Virus record (IMG/VR): IMGVR_UViG_3300031576_001130
Location: 1 to 45,225 of that record
Strand: one strand, 5' to 3'
Origin: a virus
Length of the DNA stretch: 45,225 nt
Of the stretch, positions 1 to 5,918 are shown piece after piece (within the stretch, counting starts at the first letter, position 1; each line of letters starts with the position of its first letter). Made by a program: the position numbers and the translations under genes. The notes under the pieces were generated by a model. That model was given only the letters and a program-made list of their open reading frames with translations. It did not search any database and was not told the DNA's origin.

Positions 1-152
1 GGCAGTGCGAGTTCGGCGCGGATGCGGCAGCTCCGCTGCGCGCCTGCAGCGTCTGCGCTGAGAGTTGCTGCCCGAAGACGCGCAACTGCTCCTGCCTCCA
101 CACCGACACCTGCTCCTGCGTGCGGCCGGAGGATGTGCCGGCGGTCAGGTAG
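1..152 (+). CDS. Cys-rich membrane-anchored peptide, 3' part only (repeat copy)
   Basis: This is the C-terminal part of the gene that is complete at 44902-45123. It is truncated at the window edge and ends with TAG at 150-152. The encoded residues are identical to the full copy, including the Cys pairs. On the circular molecule there is only one gene; this entry exists because the window repeats 254 bp. The 3' end lies 13 bp from the converging dockerin gene. Confidence 0.85.
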   Translation, partial: QCEFGADAAAPLRACSVCAESCCPKTRNCSCLHTDTCSCVRPEDVPAVR

Positions 153-254
153 AGCCCGAAACCATTCAGGGGCCGGGGCAACATCCGCCGGTCGTTTGCA
201 CATCGACCGAACCGACAAGGGCCTGATCCACTTCACCCGTGCCGACGATGTTGC
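1..254. repeat. Terminal direct repeat, left copy (circular overlap)
   Basis: Bases 1-254 match 44972-45225 except at one position: G at 128, A at 45099. The mismatch is in a Pro codon (CCG/CCA) of the Cys-rich peptide gene and is silent. The repeat cuts through two genes that are each complete on the other side. That is what a circular or concatemeric molecule gives when an assembler runs past its own start. The repeat unit is then about 44,971 bp. Confidence 0.95.
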
Positions 255-1029
255 GGCGTCCACCTACGATTGCCGAACGCTCCGCCAGTGCCGTGTTGAG
301 CCAGCCGCCGCCGACGAAGGATCGCTCACCGCCTGCGATGTTCCCCGCACCACCGGCGACGCAGGCCGCTGGGCCCCAAGCGCTGTTGAAGCTCCCGATC
401 ACGGCGCAGGAATGGGTCTTGTAGTTGTGGCGTTCGCCGACGATGAGGTTGTGAGAGCCGCCGCGGTGGTTCTTTTCTTGATCGCAGCAGGGATCCTCAG
501 ACTCACAGCATCGCTGCTCCTGGTAGCCGATGATCAGGTTCCCGAGTCCGTTGATCTCGCCTGTACTGCCCGTACCGTTGACGAGTTGCAGGTTGGCTCC
601 TTCGATGCGGATGGTTCGGGCCAGGAATGGCGGGCTGCAAATGACCTCATCGGTTTCCTGATCGACGTTGCAGGTGTAGGTACCCGCGGATTCATCACGG
701 AGGCTGAAGTGCCCGAGGATCTCGGCCTCTTCGGGGGTGAGTCCCCGGATCGCGGCGATCTTGGCCTCGAGCTGGGTGACCCGCGCTTCGAGGTCAGTCG
801 ACTCGGCGCAGGCCGTGGGAGCCGGTCCGCCGCGGAACAGGTACATGAGGGTGTAGATGACGTCTGCGATGTCGAGGGAGCCGTCGCCGTTCGTGTCACC
901 ATTCTGGGTGGCCTCGTTACCGGCCCGCGCCGGCGGCAACTGGAAGGAGCCGAAGATGGCGACCGCAACCACGAACCCCGTAAGCGCCGAGACGGCGACG
1001 ACTGCACATTTACGCATGGCGGACTCCAT
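166..1029 (-). CDS. Secreted dockerin-repeat protein with coiled coil and YadA-head-like repeats
   Basis: A 287-residue secreted protein. It has a Sec-type signal peptide (about 1-36, cleavage near ARA-GNE), one dockerin/EF-hand-like calcium loop DTNGDGSLDIAD (about 45-56) followed by a LFRGGPAP tail, a short coiled coil (about 79-97), and then a Gly/Asn-rich region with repeats of the form S-x-V-x-GG-x-x-N-x-A resembling trimeric-adhesin heads. A Cys-rich insert (CCESEDPCC) interrupts the head. The ATG at 1029 follows an AGGAGAG ribosome site; Met5 is an alternative start. The gene is read against the late genes and faces a second dockerin gene, which suggests an accessory gene expressed independently, perhaps from the prophage. 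Function and partner are unknown. The architecture is common in environmental bacteria, notably Planctomycetota. Confidence 0.8.
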   Translation of the reverse strand: MESAMRKCAVVAVSALTGFVVAVAIFGSFQLPPARAGNEATQNGDTNGDGSLDIADVIYTLMYLFRGGPAPTACAESTDLEARVTQLEAKIAAIRGLTPEEAEILGHFSLRDESAGTYTCNVDQETDEVICSPPFLARTIRIEGANLQLVNGTGSTGEINGLGNLIIGYQEQRCCESEDPCCDQEKNHRGGSHNLIVGERHNYKTHSCAVIGSFNSAWGPAACVAGGAGNIAGGERSFVGGGWLNTALAERSAIVGGRRNIVGTGEVDQALVGSVDVQTTGGCCPGP

Positions 1030-1134
1030 ACACGGACTCTCTCCTCTGTCTCTTCGCTCCCGTGATGGCCATTAGACCGCGGCCAGGGTAGACTCTATTC
1101 GCAGGTCGGTTCTCGGAAAAGAAGGAGAAGAGCG
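1030..1134. promoter_or_regulatory. Shared upstream region of two divergent dockerin genes
   Basis: This 105-bp gap separates two genes transcribed away from each other, so promoters for both should lie here. Each gene has a clear purine-rich ribosome site at the gap edges. I see no convincing sigma-70 -35/-10 pair; TAGACT and TCTATT near 1087-1098 are weak -10 candidates for the rightward gene. Confidence 0.45.
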
Positions 1135-1482
1135 ATGGCGAGAATTCTTTGGGCGGCTGGTTTGGTGCTTGTTGGGGTCGCGGCACGGGCGGGGATCTTC
1201 CCAGAGGATGACATTATCCACCGCGGCGACTCGAACCATGACGGGAAGGTGAACATCTCGGATGTGATCCACCTGAACAACTTTCTCTTCCAGGGAGGTC
1301 CGGCCCCGCCCTGCATGAACGAGGCCGACTCGAACGACGATGCCAGGGTCGACGGCTCGGATCCGGTCTACCTGGCCAACTGGCTCTATCAGGGGGGCAG
1401 TGCCCCGCCGTGGCCGGGCCCGGCAAACACGTACTGCGTCGACGAGGTGAACTCCTATGTCGGCTGCGTCGTGGGCTGCTAA
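1135..1482 (+). CDS. Small secreted protein with two dockerin-type repeats
   Basis: A 115-residue protein with an N-terminal signal peptide (about 1-19, AARA-GIF) and two tandem dockerin/EF-hand-like loops: DSNHDGKVNISD at about 32-43 with tail LFQGGPAPPC, and DSNDDARVDGSD at about 65-76 with tail LYQGGSAPPW. The C-terminus carries three more Cys. The second loop lacks the Gly usual at position 6 of a calcium loop, so it may bind weakly. An AAGGAG site precedes the ATG. The gene diverges from the other dockerin gene across a 105-bp shared upstream region and overlaps the next gene by 4 bp tail to tail. In bacteria this two-loop unit usually sits at the end of large exported proteins; here it is almost the whole protein. 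Confidence 0.8.
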   Translation: MARILWAAGLVLVGVAARAGIFPEDDIIHRGDSNHDGKVNISDVIHLNNFLFQGGPAPPCMNEADSNDDARVDGSDPVYLANWLYQGGSAPPWPGPANTYCVDEVNSYVGCVVGC

Positions 1483-2228
1483 ACGAGGACAAGGCGGTTG
1501 TGCTCCTGGAGCTGACGGAAGAGGAGACGGCTGCGTGTCCTGAATGCTTCCTTGGTCGCCTCCGGGCAGGCCAGCCCGGATAGGGATGTGTTCCATGAGG
1601 CGCCAGCCCCCTCGTCGCCGTAGTGGCGGTAAAGAACGGCCAGCCGCGCGGCGAGCCTGCAACGGCCCAATGGATGCTCCACGGAGCAAGCGTGCAGGCC
1701 GGCAACCTCGAGATGCCGGATAGCCGCCGCGGTGCCAGTAAGGTTTGCGGCACAGACGCTGAGGCCGAGATGCCAATAAGCCCGGTAATAGGCGTCGGCC
1801 GACGTCTGGAGCAGCTCCAGGAGCACAGCGCTGGCTCCTTCGGAGTCGCCAGCCTCGATGTGCTGCGCCGCGTCGAGCGACCGATGAGCGAGGAGGATCC
1901 GGCGCAGGCGCCCGTCCGCCCCCTGGAGAAACGGCGTCGGAATGCTTACCCACCCCCCGGAGCCCATGAGAAGGGCGCGATCGCGGGCGTAGGCGTAGAA
2001 GGCCAGCATGCGGTCCAGAGGTGGAGCTGGATCGGCTGCGGCGAGGAGCCGGCGTGCGGCCGAGAGGTGTTGGCCGGCCTCTTGGAGGCGCATCTGCATC
2101 AGCCGCAGGGCTGCGCGGAGGGCTTCGGCCCAGAAGCTCACCTGTTCCCCGAGCTCGTCGAAGCTCGCCTCGAGGTCGGCCAGATGGCTGAGTCGGTGGG
2201 CCCAACGGGCATTCCCCATCTCGTCCAT
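1479..2228 (-). CDS. Helical repeat (TPR-like) protein of unknown function
   Basis: A 249-residue, strongly helical protein rich in Ala, Leu and Arg. The segment near YYRAYWHLGLSVCAANLTG and the following AIRHLEVAGLHAC resemble tetratricopeptide helices (small-large-small residue pattern with Tyr/Trp). No signal peptide or membrane segment is seen. The ATG at 2228 has an AAGAGGA ribosome site. It lies 40 bp downstream of the small gene 2269-2502 on the same strand and is probably co-transcribed. An inverted repeat (AAGGTA-T-TACCTT) lies between the two. Function not recognised; a protein-protein interaction scaffold is a guess. Confidence 0.6.
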   Translation of the reverse strand: MDEMGNARWAHRLSHLADLEASFDELGEQVSFWAEALRAALRLMQMRLQEAGQHLSAARRLLAAADPAPPLDRMLAFYAYARDRALLMGSGGWVSIPTPFLQGADGRLRRILLAHRSLDAAQHIEAGDSEGASAVLLELLQTSADAYYRAYWHLGLSVCAANLTGTAAAIRHLEVAGLHACSVEHPLGRCRLAARLAVLYRHYGDEGAGASWNTSLSGLACPEATKEAFRTRSRLLFRQLQEHNRLVLV

Positions 2229-2252
2229 GGATTCCTCTTGACTTGGTGGACG

Positions 2253-2265
2253 AAGGTATTACCTT
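2253..2265. promoter_or_regulatory. Inverted repeat AAGGTA-T-TACCTT
   Basis: A perfect 6-bp inverted repeat around one central base, between the stop of 2269-2502 and the start of 1479-2228. A related spaced pair (AAGGTA ... TATACCT) occurs at 2512-2533, upstream of 2269-2502. Two similar dyads upstream of both genes fit an operator for a local regulator. Confidence 0.4.
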
Positions 2266-2268
2266 TGT

Positions 2269-2502
2269 CTACCGCTTAGACTTCTTCTTGATGGTGCTTT
2301 CGAGATCACGAAATGACCACCCTGCATCCTTGGCCGCCTTCAGCGTATGGAGACACTGCCGGTAGACCGCCGCCGCGTCCTCGGGCGCGGCGCCGCTTGC
2401 AGCCTCCGCCTGAAGCCACGGAAGCAGCTCGCGGATCGCCTCTTTCTCGCGGTCGCGGTTGTAAACCGGGTGCCGAGTGGGGATTTCCTTCTTGGTCTTC
2501 AT
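2269..2502 (-). CDS. Small charged protein, unknown
   Basis: A 77-residue, highly charged protein with a basic end (ESTIKKKSKR) and a central helical stretch (EKEAIRELLPWLQAEAAS). I chose ATG 2502; an in-frame upstream Met at 2541 would add 13 unlikely residues. No good Shine-Dalgarno sequence precedes either start. It is the first gene of a leftward pair with 1479-2228 and starts next to an AGGTA/TACCT dyad. Its size, charge and position would suit a small regulator, but no known DNA-binding motif is clear. Confidence 0.55.
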   Translation of the reverse strand: MKTKKEIPTRHPVYNRDREKEAIRELLPWLQAEAASGAAPEDAAAVYRQCLHTLKAAKDAGWSFRDLESTIKKKSKR

Positions 2503-2511
2503 GGGTGGAAC

Positions 2512-2533
2512 AAGGTAGCACATCCGTATACCT
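2512..2533. promoter_or_regulatory. Dyad AAGGTA ... TATACCT upstream of leftward pair
   Basis: AAGGTA at 2512-2517 and TACCT at 2529-2533 form an inverted pair with an 11-nt spacer. The half-site equals that of the compact palindrome at 2253-2265. It sits just upstream of the start at 2502, where a repressor could block leftward transcription. No protein is assigned to it. Confidence 0.35.
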
Positions 2534-2614
2534 GGACACAACGGGAAAGCAGGCGGTGCGGGCTATGGACGGCCGTCAGTTGGGTAGTCTGAATGTCCCT
2601 AACAGGAGACGAAC

Positions 2615-2764
2615 ATGAGTCCCGATCTTCGAGCGCGGCTCTTGTCCAATCCAGAGGCGGCCAAACAGCCGGGCCATGTCCAGGATGGCCTGACGTACTT
2701 CGGTCCAAAGGACGGGGTCGTCGATCCGAGGACCACGGACGATCTTAGGGCTTCCCCGCAGTGA
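2615..2764 (+). CDS. Small ORF immediately upstream of integrase
   Basis: A 49-residue product starting MSPDLRARLLSNPEAAKQ. It has an excellent ribosome site (AGGAGA, 6-7 nt before ATG) and stops 2 bp before the integrase ATG, so the two are probably translated from one message. Short basic proteins beside integrases are often excisionases or integrase regulators, but I see no MerR-like or Xis-like helix-turn-helix here. Function not recognised. Confidence 0.5.
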   Translation: MSPDLRARLLSNPEAAKQPGHVQDGLTYFGPKDGVVDPRTTDDLRASPQ

Positions 2765-2766
2765 CC

Positions 2767-3675
2767 ATGAAAGTCCGTGAGCTGATCGAGAACTACGTCG
2801 CTTCCCTCAAGGATCAGGGAACCTCGTGGTACAAGATCCAGAGCCAGACGAAGCACGTCCTGCGGCACCTCGGAGACCTCGACGTGGAGGTGGTCAACGG
2901 CCAGGTTCTGGAAGCCTACCGACTTTCGAGGCGGAAGGAAGCGTCGAACCGCAACCAGCCGCCCGAGCAGTCGAGCGTGAACCGCGAGCTGGGCTACCTC
3001 CGCGCGGCCCTCCGCCGCGCCCACCGCGATGGTCTCATCGAGAAGCTTCCGTACTTCCGCATGCGCCGCGAGAACGGCCAGCGGACGGACTGGTGGACGC
3101 CCGAGCAATTCACCGCGGTCTTCGAGGCGCTGCGCGAGCGTCACCCCTGCGTGGCCGACCTGGTCCAGATGTATTACGTCACCGGCTGGCGGAAGTCGGA
3201 CCTGCTGGGGCTCACGTGGGATGAGGTCCGCTGGGAGCGCGGGGTGATCATCCTCCCGCCGCGGCGGACGAAGGAGAAGGACTCTCGGATCCTCCCCATC
3301 GCCGGGACGGTGCGGGAGATCCTGGAGCACCGGCGGACGGACCAGCGGCCGGGTGTGCCGTGGGTCTTCCACCGCGACGGTGAGCAGCGGAAGGACTTCC
3401 GCCGCGCGTGGGACACGGCGCGGAAGCGGGCTGGCTGCTGGAACCTCTTGCACGGGTTTCGCCGGACGTTTGCCCGCCGGCTCCTGCTGGCCAAGGTCCC
3501 CATCCCGGTGATCATGCGGCTCGCCGGCTGGAAGCGGCCGGAGATGGTGGAGCGCTACGCGCGCCTCGAGGAGTCGGATCTCAGGGAAGCGATGATCGCG
3601 AACGACCCGTTCCGGACCGGAAAGGAAGGTGGTGATGATGGTCCGGAAGTTAAGGACAGTAGCCGGCGAGCGTGA
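2767..3675 (+). CDS. int: Tyrosine site-specific recombinase (phage integrase)
   Basis: A 302-residue integrase. The N-terminal SAM-like DNA-binding half (about 1-105) precedes the catalytic half. Visible catalytic residues: Arg142 in TGWRKSDLLGLTWDEV, a Lys in the beta-hairpin (about 169-171), His229 and Arg232 in LLHGFRRTF, Trp255 in place of the second His (LAGWKRPEM), and nucleophile Tyr264 in VERYARL. It would recombine attP with attB for integration. ATG 2767 is preferred; GTG 2761 is in frame just upstream. The 3' end overlaps the converging WYL gene by 26 bp. Together with the leftward regulatory genes it marks a temperate phage. attP is not identified. Confidence 0.93.
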   Translation: MKVRELIENYVASLKDQGTSWYKIQSQTKHVLRHLGDLDVEVVNGQVLEAYRLSRRKEASNRNQPPEQSSVNRELGYLRAALRRAHRDGLIEKLPYFRMRRENGQRTDWWTPEQFTAVFEALRERHPCVADLVQMYYVTGWRKSDLLGLTWDEVRWERGVIILPPRRTKEKDSRILPIAGTVREILEHRRTDQRPGVPWVFHRDGEQRKDFRRAWDTARKRAGCWNLLHGFRRTFARRLLLAKVPIPVIMRLAGWKRPEMVERYARLEESDLREAMIANDPFRTGKEGGDDGPEVKDSSRRA

Positions 3676-4186
3676 GGCATTCGCGCATCCGTCGGAGATA
3701 CTCCTCCTCGGCGTCATCCACCGTCGCGTCATCGTCGACGTGCTTGAGGGCGCACATGAAGATATCGAGGTGGATCTTGCGGATGTGCAAGGAGGTTAAA
3801 CCGAACTCCTGCTGGAGGCGCCGCAACTCTGCGAGCTCCTCAGGGGAGATGCAGAGGTCGGCGAGGCAGCCGCAAAGGAAATCCGAATACTCGTCTGCGT
3901 AACCCGGTCTTCCGCCGGAAGTGGTCTTGATCTCGCAGGAGAAAGCGATTCGCCTCCTTGGATGAAAAGTCGAGCCGCCGTCCTCGACCGATCGGATCTT
4001 CGAGTGCTTGAAGGATCGCCACCCCTCTTCCGGGTCGAGCTGGTAGCAGCGGATGAGGATCTCCAGGTTGCCTTGCTGGAGAGAGTAGGGCTCGACAAGC
4101 CTCAGCTTCGGAGGTTCAGCCGCCTTCTGGTAGCCGATGCGCGCCGTTCGCCCGACTTGGGCAAGTTCGGCAAGCCGCTGGATCAC
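3650..4186 (-). CDS. Stand-alone WYL-domain protein, putative regulator
   Basis: A 178-residue protein. Residues about 1-80 match the WYL pattern: an Arg-rich start (GRTARIGYQ), RLVEPYSLQQGN, then RCYQ, GWRSFKHSKIRSV and FHPRR. WYL domains are SH3-like ligand sensors, usually joined to an N-terminal helix-turn-helix in regulators, including some that control phage or defence systems. Here the helix-turn-helix is absent. A helical C-terminal part (about 95-178, DEYSDFLCGCLADLCISPEEL onward) looks like a TerB/EF-hand-type bundle. Start is GTG 4186, the only usual start after an in-frame stop, with AAGGGAG upstream. It lies downstream of the small gene 4233-4469, probably in one leftward lysogeny operon. 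Confidence 0.7.
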   Translation of the reverse strand: MIQRLAELAQVGRTARIGYQKAAEPPKLRLVEPYSLQQGNLEILIRCYQLDPEEGWRSFKHSKIRSVEDGGSTFHPRRRIAFSCEIKTTSGGRPGYADEYSDFLCGCLADLCISPEELAELRRLQQEFGLTSLHIRKIHLDIFMCALKHVDDDATVDDAEEEYLRRMRECLTLAGYCP

Positions 4187-4232
4187 GTGGAACTTGTCTC
4201 CCTTGACTTATCGTGACGCTTCGTATACAACC

Positions 4233-4469
4233 TCACTCGTCCGCTCCAGGTGGAGTGGAAGTGGAGAGTAATATGGGAGCGAATTCAGCCCGCAACTTGC
4301 CGCTTTCCGCCAGCTCTTTGAGGATCTTGAAGCCTAGGCCAATGGTGACGCCGAGGCTCGAATGGTCCCACATCCTGGAGAACTCCTCCAAGGTCACGAG
4401 TGTCTCCTCCGTGAACCGGATGTGGCGGACTTCGGACTTTGGTGGGGCGGTCTTCACGGTTGCTTCCAT
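4233..4469 (-). CDS. Small ribbon-helix-helix-like DNA-binding protein (putative)
   Basis: A 78-residue protein. The segment VRHIRFTEETLVTLEEFSR followed by SSLGVTIGLGFKILKELAE fits a beta-strand plus two helices, as in Arc/CopG-type repressors. The assignment is by pattern only. The start at 4469 has no Shine-Dalgarno sequence and lies only 6 nt after a -10-like box, so the message may be leaderless. A perfect 7-bp inverted repeat (4478-4495) sits between the -35 and -10 boxes, as expected for an autoregulated repressor. WYL gene 3650-4186 follows 46 bp downstream. This is the best candidate for a lysogeny repressor here. Confidence 0.6.
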   Translation of the reverse strand: MEATVKTAPPKSEVRHIRFTEETLVTLEEFSRMWDHSSLGVTIGLGFKILKELAESGKLRAEFAPILLSTSTPPGADE

Positions 4470-4475
4470 GCCTGC

Positions 4476-4503
4476 ATTGTGGCAGACATGCCACAGGTGT
4501 CAA
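4476..4503 (-). promoter_or_regulatory. Leftward promoter with embedded operator
   Basis: On the minus strand: perfect -35 TTGACA (4503-4498), 16-nt spacer, -10-like CACAAT (4481-4476). The perfect inverted repeat TGTGGCA-GACA-TGCCACA (4478-4495) fills the spacer and touches the -10 box. A protein bound there would block RNA polymerase. The first ATG lies 6 nt after the -10, which suggests a leaderless transcript for the ribbon-helix-helix-like gene. Confidence 0.6.
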
Positions 4504-4513
4504 AGGGCAAAAA

Positions 4514-4588
4514 TGGAGCGGGTGAAGGGGGTCGAACCCTCGACATCCAGCTTGGGAAGCTGGCGCTCTGCCACTGAGCTACACCCGC
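4514..4588 (-). tRNA. tRNA-Gly (anticodon CCC)
   Basis: A complete 75-nt cloverleaf on the minus strand. The acceptor stem GCGGGTG pairs with CACCCGC, followed by discriminator T and an encoded CCA. D-stem GCTC/GAGC, anticodon stem CCAGC/GCTGG with loop TTCCCAA (anticodon CCC, reads GGG), and T-arm GAGGG-TTCGACC-CCCTT with one G-T pair. All arms are intact, so it is likely functional and not an attP remnant of a host tRNA. It lies just upstream of the leftward promoter. It may supplement decoding of GGG in a GC-rich genome, or relate to the integration site; neither is shown. Confidence 0.95.
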
Positions 4589-4823
4589 TCTCGGTCATCG
4601 ATCGTGTTCGTCCTTCAGCCGTTTCACCTGAAACCCTGACTCGGGTTCGCGCAGTGGGTTGGGAAGCTGAGTTCCCAAAGTCAAGCAGTTTTTTCACTTA
4701 CGCCCCCCGACCGCACCCCAAGTTAGGGCACGGCTGCGGGGACCGGCGTCAGTTGTCCCGAACCTCGGGGGAACCTCCTTTCTGCCTCAATTGCCCATCG
4801 CGTGACCCGCCTCTTTCCCCCCT

Positions 4824-4878
4824 GCCCGCCTGGCGAGCGACCCAACCTGATCAAACCACAGGCCATCGCCAGGCGGGC
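4824..4878. repeat. 13-bp perfect inverted repeat, 29-nt spacer
   Basis: Arms at 4824-4836 and 4866-4878 are exact reverse complements. The spacer contains CCTG ... CAGG and a central TGATCA palindrome, so the whole could form a long hairpin or cruciform. It lies in the gene-free region between the lysogeny and early units. Recombinase arm sites, an operator pair or a structured leader are all possible. Confidence 0.6.
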
Positions 4879-5053
4879 CCTTCCTCGGATCTCAAAGTGC
4901 GGCAGCAGGAGGACGCCCTTCGCCGCGGGGCGGCGAGAAGCTCGAGTCCGTGCCAGGCCGCTTACTCGGCCGGGCCTCCTGTTTTCAGCCAGCCTCGGGT
5001 GTGCCCCCTCATTGCCCCCGGGGCTACTTCAGCCCGTCCACAACACCGGAGAT

Positions 5054-5081
5054 GCAGGCGGAGCCCGGGTGCTCCGCCTGC
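5054..5081 (+). terminator. 10-bp hairpin just before the first early gene
   Basis: GCAGGCGGAG pairs perfectly with CTCCGCCTGC around an 8-nt loop. No T-tract follows. The next bases CTCTCTTCAAGAGGAG can pair on themselves and partly mask the ribosome site of the gene at 5106. The arrangement fits a leader that limits transcription or translation rather than a classical terminator. Confidence 0.4.
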
Positions 5082-5105
5082 TCTCTTCAAGAGGAGCCTG
5101 ATCCC

Positions 5106-5345
5106 ATGAGCAACGATTCGATGTGCGTCATCTGTGGCTTCCGGCCGAGCGTCGAGGTCGGGCCGTACGGCCAGGATGACAGCCCCCTCTGCCTCTGCTG
5201 CCTCGAGGACCTGGAGCGCGAGCGTCTCGGGCGCGGCCGCCAACGCCGGACGGATGACCTGACGCTCACGGCGGTCGCCATCGCTGGGCTCTTTATCCTG
5301 GCCCTCGCCTTCCTGGACGTGGCCATGCTCTGCGAATGGAAGTAG
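5106..5345 (+). CDS. Small zinc-finger-like protein with C-terminal membrane segment
   Basis: A 79-residue protein, first in the rightward early unit. An N-terminal CVIC and a CLCC pair (about residues 7-32) look like a four-Cys metal site. A hydrophobic helix follows (about 53-74, LTAVAIAGLFILALAFLDVAML), so the finger would sit on one face of the membrane. An AGAGGAG ribosome site precedes the ATG. The gene is followed after 2 bp by another CxxC protein. Function not recognised. Confidence 0.6.
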   Translation: MSNDSMCVICGFRPSVEVGPYGQDDSPLCLCCLEDLERERLGRGRQRRTDDLTLTAVAIAGLFILALAFLDVAMLCEWK

Positions 5346-5347
5346 GC

Positions 5348-5689
5348 ATGTCCAAGCCCGCTTACGTCGAGGACTTCGACGCGGTCATCCAGCGCGCGCG
5401 CGAGGAGCAGGGATGTGACGCTGTCGGCTTCCTCGTTCGCTGCAGCGCCTGCCGCGAGCACGGGGAAGGGCTCCGCGCCATCTACCTCCAGGAGAGTTGG
5501 GAGCTGCTCCTTGCCTGCGCTCGCTGCGCGCGCGAGGTCACGCGCGTTCAGGTGCGGAGTCGGAAGCTGGCTGCGGTAGACGAACAGAGTTCGTTCGATC
5601 GAGAAGTTGGCGCGGCCGCCCGCCTCCCTGTCGATCGGCCCTTAGAGCGTGAAGGGAATGGGCGTGGGAGAGAAGGAGTGGAGAGTTGA
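5348..5689 (+). CDS. Small CxxC/CxxC protein
   Basis: A 113-residue protein. RCSACREHGEG and ACARCAREVTR provide two CxxC pairs about 30 residues apart, typical of a zinc ribbon. The C-terminal third is charged and low-complexity and may be disordered. The start ATG 5348 lies two bases after the preceding stop, so translation is probably coupled. The next feature is a terminator-like hairpin at 5769-5800, which would close this two-gene unit. Function not recognised. Confidence 0.55.
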   Translation: MSKPAYVEDFDAVIQRAREEQGCDAVGFLVRCSACREHGEGLRAIYLQESWELLLACARCAREVTRVQVRSRKLAAVDEQSSFDREVGAAARLPVDRPLEREGNGRGREGVES

Positions 5690-5768
5690 CAGCCAACCGT
5701 ACGGGCGAGCGGCCACGCGGTGGCACTCTGACGACACCGCGCGCGAGAACCCCGGCGGCAACACCATG

Positions 5769-5800
5769 GAGTCCTGGCCCTCACCGGCCAGGACTCTTTA
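5769..5800 (+). terminator. Rho-independent-like terminator
   Basis: A perfect 11-bp stem (GAGTCCTGGCC/GGCCAGGACTC) with a 6-nt loop, followed by TTTA. The T-run is short, so termination may be partial. It separates the 5106-5689 gene pair from the operon that starts near 5919. The interval 5690-5918 otherwise holds no credible gene. Confidence 0.6.
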
Positions 5801-5918
5801 ACACGACACCCAGACCCCCTCGCCCCGCGCGCGAGCGGACGTGCGGACCGAAAACTGCGCGCAACACGGCGGGTCGTGAATCCCGCAGGTGGGCTGGGTA
5901 TTTACCAGGAGTCCGATC

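Larger units (their letters stand above)
4589..5105. promoter_or_regulatory. Gene-free switch region with several inverted repeats
   Basis: About 517 bp without a credible gene, between the leftward tRNA/regulator unit and the rightward early operon. It contains several perfect inverted repeats: TTGGGAA/TTCCCAA (4659-4678), a 13-bp pair at 4824-4836 and 4866-4878 with a 29-nt loop, TCGCCGC/GCGGCGA near 4920-4936, GGGCT/AGCCC near 5022-5036, and a 10-bp stem at 5054-5081. By position it should hold the early rightward promoter and operators. I cannot point to a good sigma-70 promoter. It could also hold attP or a structured RNA. Confidence 0.5.

Noticed and set aside
2599-3732. Long open frame on the minus strand across the integrase
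   Set aside because: It is antisense to a gene with all catalytic integrase residues. High GC content makes long antisense frames common; the product is Arg/Pro/Leu-rich without domains.
5766-5801. 11-codon leader peptide coinciding with the hairpin at 5769
   Set aside because: There is no ribosome site and no run of regulatory codons; the hairpin alone explains the sequence.
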